Part shown: one piece after another, positions 1-9,600 of the stretch
How positions within the stretch are numbered: position 1 is the stretch's first letter
How the letters are laid out: each line of letters starts with the position of its first letter
DNA from: Magnetococcales bacterium
GTDB taxonomy: Bacteria > Pseudomonadota > Magnetococcia > Magnetococcales > UBA8363
Direction of reading: 5' to 3'
Assembly (NCBI GenBank): GCA_015232865.1
Contig: JADFYU010000034.1
Location: forward strand, 1 to 27,427
Length of the DNA: 27,427 nt
Notes under the pieces: model-generated
The model's input: only the letters and a program-made list of their open reading frames with translations
The model's database searches: none
Told to the model about the DNA's origin: nothing
Made by a program: the position numbers and the translations under genes

Positions 1-77
1 AGTTAACGAAACCTTGCCCGGTATTGGATTCCCTATAATTGCATATTTGTTGACTTACTCCTGCCACTCGGTACTAG
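1..77. repeat. Left contig end: 77-bp sequence repeated inverted at right end
   Basis: These 77 bases are the exact reverse complement of 27351-27427. Identity stops sharply after CTAG (74-77): the left side continues ATACGG, the right side (reverse complement) GATAAA. A shared length of exactly 77 is what a de Bruijn assembly with k=77 leaves when two contig ends enter the same repeat, so an IS or other multicopy element probably begins here. The terminal CTAG may be its target site. No coding region is visible in the 77 bases. Confidence 0.85.
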
Positions 78-184
78 ATACGGCAGTTGTAAGCACGCAA
101 TCGGCACAACCTCTTGATTAACCTGGTGAACTAGAAAAACCAATATGTTGCACCGCTTACGCACTCCCAACTGCCGAATCTAAG
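74..184 (-). mobile_element. Hairpin MITE, internally deleted copy (copy 1)
   Basis: This is a shortened version of the element at 22592-22754. The left terminus CTAGATACGGCAGTTG differs by one base from the full copy, and the right end reads CAACTGCCGAATCTA. About 51 bp of the inner arm and central loop are missing between the A-run near 134-138 and CCAATATG, leaving a shorter hairpin. It lies downstream of the GGDEF-EAL gene on that gene's transcribed strand, so it could fold in the 3' end of its mRNA. No ORF. Confidence 0.8.
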
Positions 185-376
185 ATTATTTCAATAAATC
201 CGATATTTCCCAAATAGCGCACAACGAGCCTCAAATTTGACTGACAACCGCCGCTGACTCTATCACAGTCCACATCTAAGGGGCTGGTCACACCAAAATC
301 CGGGTTTAGATGCTGCGAAAAAAAAATTAATTGTCCAGATTGCGCCGGTTTGATTCGCCTTCTCCTGGTACGACGG
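185..376. other. Non-coding stretch downstream of the GGDEF-EAL gene
   Basis: AT-rich DNA with no plausible gene on either strand. I see no GC-rich hairpin followed by a T-run for minus-strand transcription leaving 377. The nearest structured element is the MITE at 74-184. An A-run near 319-327 has no paired stem. Confidence 0.5.
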
Positions 377-3300
377 TCAAAGAGAAAGGTGCTGGCTTTT
401 TTTCTTAGTCCTCTGATGCGAAATCATGAATGCTGAAAATTTCTCCGGTGGTAAGGGCCGGCTAAAGAGATAGCCTTGAATAGAGTCGCACTTATGTTTC
501 TTCAAGAAGCTGAGTTGTTCTTTGGTTTCGACCCCTTCGGCTACGACGCCCAGTCCCAGATCACGGGCCAGATTGATGATGGCTGAGACAATGGCGGCTT
601 CGTCCGAGTCCACGGTCAGGTCACGGACGAAGGATTGATCGATTTTCAAGGTGTTGAAGGGGAATTTTTTTAGATAACTCAAAGAAGAATATCCGGTGCC
701 AAAGTCATCGATAGAGATGGAAATCCCCATCTCTCGAAGTGCTTTCAAGGTTTTTGCAGCGAGATCGGCGTCCTGCATCACGATGGATTCGGTGATCTCC
801 AGTTCCAGATGATTCGATGAAAAGTTGTTCTGGTTGAGTACGGACTCAATGGTTTTGATCAGATTGGGCTGCTGGAACTGGCGAGCCGATAGATTGACCG
901 CTACCGTTAACGATGGGAGTCCGGCGTCAAGCCAGGTTTTCGTCTGTTTGATGGCGGTTTGCAAAATCCACAGACCCAACGGCTCAATGAGGCCGGTCTC
1001 TTCAGCCAACGGAATAAATTGGGCTGGTGAGACCATTGAAGAGCCGTTCTGCCAGCGTGCCAGCGCCTCCATACCTAAAATTTTATGGCTGACGAGATCC
1101 AGTTTCGGTTGATAATGGAGTTGAAACTCCTCGTTTTCCAGAGCGCGGCGCATGCTGGATTCCAAAGTCAATCGACTGGAGGCTTGGGAGTCCATCTCCG
1201 GTTTGAAAAATCTATAGACGCCGCGACCGCTCTCCTTGGCTTTGTACATGGCCATGTCGGCATTTTTGGTCAGGGTGTCGAAATCATCGCCATCTTGGGG
1301 GAAAATGGCGATGCCGATACTGGCTCCGATATAGGCGTCCTGACCCTCCAGGATAAAAACCTTGCGCAGAGCGGCAATGATATTGGTGGCGATCTGGGCG
1401 ATCTGATCGGTTTGGTTGATTTCGGTCAGGATGACCGTAAATTCATCTCCCCCCAGTCGTGCCACCGTATCGGCTTTACGAACACATTCGGTAATTCGAG
1501 CCGATACCTCAATCAGCAGTTGATCACCTGCGGCATGGCCCAAGGTATCGTTGATGTGTTTGAACCGGTCGAGGTCGATGAAAAAGACCACCACGTTCCG
1601 GTTGTAGCGTCTGGAGACCTGGAACTCATGAATTAAACGATCCCGGAACAGCAGACGATTGGGTAGTTTGGTCAAAGGATCATAAAAGGCCAGTTGTTCC
1701 AGGTTTTTTTCCGTGGCCTTGATATGGCTGATATCGGAAAAAATACCGACATAATTGGTGATGACATCCTTCTCGTTGCAGACGACGTTGATGGTCAGCC
1801 ATTTGGGGTAGATCTCGCCGTTTTTCCGACGATCCCAAATCTCTCCCTGCCACATGCCGTCGGCCTGAAGCTTTCGCCACAGGGCACTGTAAAAATCGTC
1901 ATCGTGTCGACCGGATTTACCGATACTGGGATTTTGGCCAATCACATCTTCCCGTTCAAAGCCGGAGATGGTGGTATAGGCACTGTTCACATTGATTATC
2001 CGGGCATCGGCATCGGTGATGAGAATGGCTTCGCTGGCATTTTCAAAAACCTTGGCAGCCAAACGCAGACGACTCTCCGCTTTTTTATGCTCGATCACTT
2101 CCGCTTGTAACTGCTGGGTGATTTCGCTTAAATCTTCCGTCCGTTCCAATACCCGTTGTTCCAACTCGTCATAGGCTTTTTCCAGAGCGTCTTTAGCCTG
2201 TTTACGTTCGGTGATGTCGTGTATCACGCCGGTAAAGAAGGATTTTCCATCTTCATCAAAGGTGCTGACCGACAGCTCCAGAGGAAATCTCCCTCCATCC
2301 CGACAGATTCCCTCCACCTCTCGAATGCCGCCGATAATATTTTTGATCTGGGTCTTTTTGTATCGGGCCAGATAGCCGTCATGATTTTCCCGGTTGGGGG
2401 AGGGCATGAGAATCTTGATGTTTTTTCCCAACAAATCACCGGAATTGTAACCGAACAGGTTCTCCAGAGCCGGATTGACCGAGACCATGGTTCCTTTTTC
2501 GTCAATGGTGACAATACCATCTACCGCATTTTCCATGATGGCCCGGAACCGGGAAGCGCTTTTAGCGAGGGCCCGGTGTTGGTTGGCACTGTAAAGCGAT
2601 ACCACCAGGGCGATTACAATGCCAAGCAGGGTGGCCAGTCCACTCAACAACAGCATGCTGGAGCGGTGGTTTTCGGTTTTGTTGGTCAGTTGGGCCATGG
2701 CCGTTGCCATGTTATGAAGGGCTGTAGCCGAGATCATTTCAAGGGGAGAAATGGTTTTTTCGATGTTGGAATGAATTTCCGTGGTGATGGATGATATTTT
2801 CTCGTTTTGGGAAACCAGTGCCAAAAAACCGCTCTTATAGTTGTCCAGCAAGGTGTTGAACAGGGTGATGTCAGCCGCTTTAACAGGGGATGCACCGATG
2901 TATTCAGCTAGGGAGCGGATTTCCTCTTGCACTTGCGTGACATATTTTGTGGCGCCGCGAAGCAGGTAATCCTTTTCTCGACGGCGCAGCATGAGAATAT
3001 TTTTTTCAAGATGGGTACCGAGCAAGGGGAATTGTTCCGCTATACGTCCGGCCATGCTCTCCATCTTATGGACGGCATCACGAAACTGACCTTGGAGGCC
3101 GGAATCATGATCCAATCCCTTCACTGTCCAGGCTGCGGTAATGACCAGGAACAAACGCTGATAGTCGGTCAATAAGGTTTGAAGTTGGAGCAGGCTTGTT
3201 TTGTTTGAAAAGCCACTGGCTTCCAGGGTTGAGAGGTCGGATAGAGCCTGTTTGATGATGCGCTCAAACTGATCCAGGGCGTCCGACCGGGGAGAGAGTA

Positions 3301-3526
3301 GAAATTTGTTCTCCTCGTTTTGGGCAGCGATAATTCCCAGACGAATATTTTCGACGATGGTTTTTTGCTGGTCAACATTGTCTCGAAGCTGTTGGTACTC
3401 CTTTAAAGCTTGATCCAGCGTGATATGGTGTCGCCAATTGACAAAAAGAAACAGGGAAACAACCAACAAAAAACCAATACTGATTTTCCAACCGACTGTT
3501 CCTTCACGCAATAGAGATTTATTCAC
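377..3526 (-). CDS. Membrane-bound HBM-PAS-PAS-GGDEF-EAL c-di-GMP synthase/phosphodiesterase
   Basis: A 1049-residue inner-membrane signalling protein. TM1 is near residues 13-31 and TM2 near 290-312. Between them is a helical periplasmic sensor resembling the HBM/CHASE3-like domains of chemoreceptors, including the segment RRREKDYLLRG near 181-191. PAS/PAC domains follow at about 323-442 and 488-603, joined by a short coiled coil. The GGDEF domain (about 610-770) has an intact GGDEF signature at 692-696 and the inhibitory RxxD site R683/D686. The EAL domain (about 790-1035) keeps E820-A-L, DDFGTG 940-945, K961/D963 and EGVET 997-1001, so both activities could be intact. The start is GTG at 3524-3526 with GAG about 9 nt upstream; no in-frame ATG is nearby. 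It has its own promoter candidate at 3580-3608, so it may be separate from the giant gene upstream. The ligand is unknown. In this window its plausible effector is the PilZ domain of the 1496-residue protein. Confidence 0.93.
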   Translation of the reverse strand: MNKSLLREGTVGWKISIGFLLVVSLFLFVNWRHHITLDQALKEYQQLRDNVDQQKTIVENIRLGIIAAQNEENKFLLSPRSDALDQFERIIKQALSDLSTLEASGFSNKTSLLQLQTLLTDYQRLFLVITAAWTVKGLDHDSGLQGQFRDAVHKMESMAGRIAEQFPLLGTHLEKNILMLRRREKDYLLRGATKYVTQVQEEIRSLAEYIGASPVKAADITLFNTLLDNYKSGFLALVSQNEKISSITTEIHSNIEKTISPLEMISATALHNMATAMAQLTNKTENHRSSMLLLSGLATLLGIVIALVVSLYSANQHRALAKSASRFRAIMENAVDGIVTIDEKGTMVSVNPALENLFGYNSGDLLGKNIKILMPSPNRENHDGYLARYKKTQIKNIIGGIREVEGICRDGGRFPLELSVSTFDEDGKSFFTGVIHDITERKQAKDALEKAYDELEQRVLERTEDLSEITQQLQAEVIEHKKAESRLRLAAKVFENASEAILITDADARIINVNSAYTTISGFEREDVIGQNPSIGKSGRHDDDFYSALWRKLQADGMWQGEIWDRRKNGEIYPKWLTINVVCNEKDVITNYVGIFSDISHIKATEKNLEQLAFYDPLTKLPNRLLFRDRLIHEFQVSRRYNRNVVVFFIDLDRFKHINDTLGHAAGDQLLIEVSARITECVRKADTVARLGGDEFTVILTEINQTDQIAQIATNIIAALRKVFILEGQDAYIGASIGIAIFPQDGDDFDTLTKNADMAMYKAKESGRGVYRFFKPEMDSQASSRLTLESSMRRALENEEFQLHYQPKLDLVSHKILGMEALARWQNGSSMVSPAQFIPLAEETGLIEPLGLWILQTAIKQTKTWLDAGLPSLTVAVNLSARQFQQPNLIKTIESVLNQNNFSSNHLELEITESIVMQDADLAAKTLKALREMGISISIDDFGTGYSSLSYLKKFPFNTLKIDQSFVRDLTVDSDEAAIVSAIINLARDLGLGVVAEGVETKEQLSFLKKHKCDSIQGYLFSRPLPPEKFSAFMISHQRTKKKSQHLSL

Positions 3527-3579
3527 AGGCCATTTCTCATTTTTTAATGTTTATCTGTTTAAAAAAAACTATTTCCAAG

Positions 3580-3608
3580 ATTATAGCGGATTTTGCCTCA
3601 TCCTAAAA
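3580..3608 (-). promoter_or_regulatory. Candidate sigma70 promoter for the GGDEF-EAL gene
   Basis: On the minus strand a perfect -10 TATAAT (3580-3585) lies 17 bp downstream of a poor -35, TTTTAG (3603-3608). The predicted leader is about 45 nt before the GTG start. The region 3527-3678 between the giant gene and this gene holds nothing else I recognise. Confidence 0.45.
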
Positions 3609-3678
3609 TGATTCATCGTGTTGATCTATGTTTAGTGTTAATTGACAGATAATTGGCGCAATCTTCTTCGGTTTCCTC

Positions 3679-6600
3679 TCAATCCTTCTGCTTCTCCTTC
3701 TGGCGTTTTTCAAGAAAACTGTTGAAAAAATTCTCTCTCATTTCCGTATTGACCGACGAAGAAGCGATTGTCGCCAGTTGATTGAACCGTTTTGATGGAG
3801 TGGCCGTGGATTTTTTTTGCTCCTGAGCGGGTATTATGGGCATTGGCGTTGGGGACAATCGATTGTCAATGGTCGTGGATGTCGCGGCTTGCTTTGCTTT
3901 TATTTGATTCGCAGAAACCGCCGGAACACTCCACATCAACTCTTGGGCGGGTCTCTTTTCTGCCGGAATCGGCGTGGCATCAAATCTGGGTTTGGTTGTC
4001 ATCGGTTTTTTTCGAACCGGAGCTTCGCTGACGGCAACTTTATGTTTCTCTTGGGAGTGCGACGCTGTCTCCGGTTGCTGAAAGGTTCCATCATCGATGG
4101 GCACGGTCTTCATGACTGGCAACGGAGCGGCCGACCGGGCAACCTTGGCCTCTTGTTCCGCAATAAAAGATTGAAACACACTCTTTTTGACTGTGTCAGA
4201 ATTGATTTTGGCCGGGGGAGAGCCCGGTTTTGTCGCCGACAGATCCTGGACCTGTTTTTGCAAAATGTTGGCTGTTTTCAAGAAGCCTTTGTCCAGATTG
4301 AGCACCTGTTGGGCTTCTGGATTGTGGGCGATCATGAGCTGATTGCTGCGATGGGCAATCTCTCTTAGTAGAGAAATGATGTCCGGGTTGGACAAAGGGG
4401 TGTCCTGTTTGATCCGGTCTATCAAATCTTGGATGGCGCCGGCAAGATGGCCCGATTGTTTACCGAACTGTTCCAGTACATAGAGCTTCATGCTGTTCAT
4501 CAGCTCAAGCAGGGATTTGCCATCGATTCCTTTGGCCGAAAGAGGACCGATCTGGGTCATTAACTCCTGTAAACCGGACAGGGATGTCCCCTTGACCGTT
4601 TCAGGCATCCGATAGGGGGGATCCGCCTGGGGTTCGACTTTCAGGGTGGTTGGTTGCCAATGGACCAACTCCTCTACCTGCCCCAGGGAAAGGGTCGGTT
4701 TTTGTCGGGCATGCGCAGGTTTGGCCGGTGGCTCCTCGGGTTTGCTTGTCGGGCGCGCATCCGGGGGTTGGGGTCTGGAGCTGAATTTTTCATCGATCCG
4801 CTTGGACAGGGTCGTCTGTAGCGTTTGGTTTAACAGGGTCTCCAGACGGGATGTCTCACTCTTGATGGCACGACGTACCATCTCGGAGGAGAGCTGTTCC
4901 GCCTCTTTTTGCAGACGTGGATCGGGCTTGGGTGCACGGCTGACGCTCTCCAGGGAAGAGGCAATGCGGGTTGTCTCTTCCTTGATGATTTCAAGCAGTT
5001 TTTCCGGGGTCAGGTCTTGCCTCAGTTTGTCGATTGCACCATGAATGACCTCACGCAGCGTGTGGGTCTGCTGTAGGTTTTGTCTGACCAACGCTTCGAT
5101 GGTTTTGCAGGCTTCGACGGTGGAGTGTGTCTCGATTTTTTCCGACAGTCGATCACCCTGGGCGATGACGGTATCGAGCAGCTCTTGTTGGTGCTCGGTG
5201 GGGTCGTAGTGTTCAACCAGGCGGTCAACCTCCCCTTTGACGGCTGTGATAACGGGTTCATAGAGGGTGTTTTGAGAGAGCTTTTGGAAAAGATTTTGAG
5301 ATTCCGACTCAATGGCCTGCAGGAGCGGTTGAAGGTTGACCGGATTGTTTCCGGTCTGTTGAGCAATGTGTGTAACCGCATTTTCTAACTGTTTGGATTG
5401 GGATTGGAAAATCCGGTTGCTCTCCTCCTTGACCAGTGCGAAGATCGGTTCCAGACTGATCTGTTCGGCCAGGGTTTGGGTCAGTTGACGGGTCTCCTGC
5501 TTCATGGCGGAGAGCAGCGCGCTGAAATCGACGCTTCCCCCGGCGCTCTCTCCGACTTGACTGGCGATGGCATCCAGCCGTTCAGAGCGGTTTTGCGCCA
5601 GCCAACCGCTTTCCGCCTTGATAGCGGCCAAAATAGGTTCCAAGCTGAGCTGTTCCGACAACTCCTGGGTCAACCGATGAGTCTCGCTTTGGATGAGCTC
5701 GGCCAACGGTTGAATGTCGGTCGAACCGCCCGCAGCTGTTGCCACCTGGCTTAGGATCTCCTCCAATCGATCCGACTGGCGTTGAGCCAATTGATCCATC
5801 TCCGAGCGGATTACCTCCAGCATGGGCGAATTGGAGAGCTGTCGATGGATGGTCTCCGCCAGCTTCGCACTCTCCTGTCGAACTGTGCGGATGATCAGAT
5901 CCAGGTTGACCGGTTGCGATTGTCCGATCTGAGTCCATTCGTTGATAATTTCGGCAAAGGTGCTGTGCAGGGTTTTAACCTGATTCTCTGCCATTCGATC
6001 CAGATGGCTCTCCAGAGAATCCATGAGGGGGTCCAAAGAGATTTTTTCGGAGAGTTGTCTGACCACATTGGCACTCTCCGTCCGAACCGAATCAATGACC
6101 CGATCCAGAGCCGCCGTATCACCGCCGCCGATCATAGACCCGGAGAGCGCATTTTTAAGGTTGATGGAGAGTTGATCGGAAATAATCTCACCCTGGGTCT
6201 GTAGGGCCTCCAGCATGGGCGTAATCATGACCTGCTGGGTCAATCGATCCAGCAGATGGTCGTTTTCACTTCGCAATGTTTCCAAAATACGGTCAGAAAT
6301 TTTTGAGGATTCCAGCTGTTGCATAACCCGATCACTGCTCTGTCGAACGGCCTCCAGAATCGGTTCCAGGGAAAGGGTTCCAATCGGAATCGTCGTCGTG
6401 TCCGTCTGTTCGGGCCGAATAGCCCGTAGGGAGGTGTTGAGGGATTCGGCAAGCAGGATCGTCTCGTTTTGTATGGCGGAAATAACCGGGTCCAGGTTGA
6501 CGCTGGGCGAGCCGTGATCTCTAGTCACCACCGAGATCACCCGATTGAACTCCTGTTTGATGGTTTGAATCAAAAGTTCCGGGGAGAAGGAGCCGACGAT

Positions 6601-9600
6601 TTGTGCTGACAGCTGGTCCAGAGATTTCTGCATGGCCGCACTCTGCTGTTGCAGCAATTGATCCCCTTGGGATTTGATGGCCGCGACAATGGCGTTCAGG
6701 TCAAATGGGCTGTTGTCATTCTGGAGGGTTTGATTCTCCAATGTTTCCCCCAGAAGACGGCTCTGCTTTTCTATCAGTTGTGTCGCCTGATCTTTCATGG
6801 CCGAGACAATCTGCTCAAAGGAGAGAATCTCCGTCTGGCGTCCCTCTTCGATGAGATCGGACAGTTGTGCGACCTCCCGTTTGATGGTCCGAATGATGGT
6901 CTCCGGCGAAAAGAGGCGGCCAATGCCGCCGATCAGCTCATTGAAAGTGGTTCTGACGCTCTCTTCCTGATGAGCCTGCCAGCGTGTTCCCTCGGCCTGT
7001 AACGCCTCAATGATGGCATTGATGGTCGGAGTGTTTACCGTCCCGTCATGCCGACCACTTTGCTGGATTTCCCGTAAAATCTCCTGAACCGATTGGGAGT
7101 GGGTCTCGGCCAGCAACGCCCCCTGTTCTCGAACGGCCTGCAGGATCTGATCGACAGACCAACCCGCTCCTTCTTTGCTTTCCTGGCTCACTATCAGATC
7201 TTGGATGGTCTCTTGAAGCACATTTGCCAGTTGAGCGGTCTCAGTTTTGACTACGTCGATCAGCGGGTCCATGGAGGTGAGTGCCGCGCTTTCCAGTGTG
7301 GCCTGGGCAAACGCCTCGCGAATGATGTTCTCGTGGCGGTCTCCCAATAAGGCCAGCTCCTCCTGAACGGCAGAAACAACCGGGTTTTGTCCCGAATCAA
7401 ACCCATCATCCCGGTTGTTTAAACGCCCCACCAACTCCTGTAGGCTCTGCGACTGGTTCTCGATGATCCGGGCTGATTCGGCCTGGACGATGCGAACCAC
7501 GGATTCCAAAAGTGGCTGATCCGAAGACTGGCTTGAAATAAGCTGGGAAGAGAGATGTACGGTCTCTTCCTTAACCTCGGCCAAGCCGAAAAGTATCTCG
7601 GTAAAGGCTTTGTTGATAACCTCTTCTTGACGAGCCAACAGGCGTTCATTTTCACCTTTGATGGTGGCTATCAGTGGCTCCAGAACAACCCCGTCCTCTC
7701 TTCCCTGGACGGCGATATCTTGCAAAACTTCCTGAAGAATGCGCTTTTGGTTGTAAGCCAACTGCTGCCCCTGGGCATTCATCACCTCTAAAATTGGATT
7801 GAGGGATAGCCCGGCCAATTCGGCCTGGATGACCTGTTGTTGATTGGTCATCAACTGTTCGGTCTCCCATTTAAACCGTTGGCCGACATCTTCCGTCACG
7901 CGATCGGTAAGGGTGCCGACGGCATCATCCAGGGTCGATTTCCAGTCGGTTTGTTGATTGTTGGCCAGTTGCAGCCCCTGTCTCTTCAGATCATGCAGCA
8001 GCGGTTCGATGGAAGAGTCCCGTAAGGCCGCCATAATGGCCGAGGTGATGGATTTCTCCTGGGTTTTGATCTGATACGCCTGTTGATCCTGGAGAACTTC
8101 AATGACCGAATCCAGTGAATAACCCTGTTGCAGAGTCGTAAGCAGGGCGTCCAAGGCCATGCGGATCTGCTCGCCCTGATGATGCAACATCCGTTCATTT
8201 TCAGATCTGATGGCAGCCAGTAGCGGCTCCATGATCTGTTGGGCACCTTGATTGGCGTTGTTTGTAAAACTTTCCAAGGTGTCCAGCAGTTCATGGTAGG
8301 GGCTTTGAGAGTGCTGTTCCCCTTGAACTCGAATGGCCTCCATGATCGGCGCGAAAGGCAGTTCGGAAACCTGCTTTTCAATGCGGGCGGTTTGGGCCCT
8401 GATGACGGCGATGGTCTCTTGGGGGGAGAGAGCTTGATTGAGCCTGTCCACCGCCTCGTCCATGGCCTCTCGAATGACGTGGCTCTGACGGGAGATCTGT
8501 CGCTCGTTGGAGGATTTGATCGCGGCCAGAATGGGTTCCAGGGTCAGCTCTCCCTGTCCATCGGTAACGGAGATGTCGGCCAGCAGATTCTGTAGGGTTT
8601 CGCTTTGGCTTTGAATCATCTGTTTGCCCTGCTCCTTGACGGCGTCAAGGACAGGCTGGAGTGAAACGTTGGCTATTTGTTGGCTGAGATTCTCCATCTG
8701 CGCGTGGATGGCCTCCAAGGTGCTTTCCGGGGATAATGCCGAACGCAACCCGGAAATATCCAGACTCAACGCCTCCTGTTTTTTGGCAAGACGATTAGTC
8801 TGAGCGGTGACGCTGTCGATGAGGTCGGTGGGGGAGAGGGCGGCGTGCAGTTGAGCCAGATCCCGATCCAGGTTCGCCTGACCTTGTCGCAACGGTTGAG
8901 TCTCAGCCTGAATGATTTTGATCAGGTTTTCGGGTGATAGAAGGGCGCTCAGCCTGGCGACCGCGTCATTAAGGGTATCGCGGATGATTGTTTCCTGGTG
9001 CAACATCTGTTGTTGGCTGGAAACCTTGGCCGCAGCCAGTAGGGGTTCAATGGTTGGGGAGCCTTGGCCATCACGAATGGCAACTTCACTCAAGATATTG
9101 TGCAGGGTTTGGCTCTGATTGCGAGACAACAGCTCACCTTGAGTTTTCAACGCATCCAAAATCGGCTCTAAAGAGAGGGTGGAAATTTTATTGACGATTT
9201 GAGCCGATTGGCTATGAATGGCGGATAATACACTCTCCGTCGATAGAGAATCGTGAAGACTGGAAACCAGGGCGGTCAAGCTCTCCTGTCTTTTCAAAAG
9301 CTGTTTGGTCGTCAACTTGACCGTCTCTACGAGGCTGTCGGGGGAGAGATTGTCGTTGAAATGGATCAGATCATTTCTTAGCAGTTCCTGCTTTTTGGCC
9401 AGAGAGCCGATTTCGGTTTTGATCGTTTCGAGCAGGTTGTCGGGCGAGAGTTTTTCCAGAAGCGTAGCCGTCATTTGCTTCAACGCGTCACGGATGACCG
9501 CCTCTTGGCGGCTCTGCTGTTGGCCGTCCAGTGTTTCGATGGCGTTTAAAATCGGTTCGACTGCCATCTCTCCCGGTTTGGCGGCTGCCGTCAATGATGT

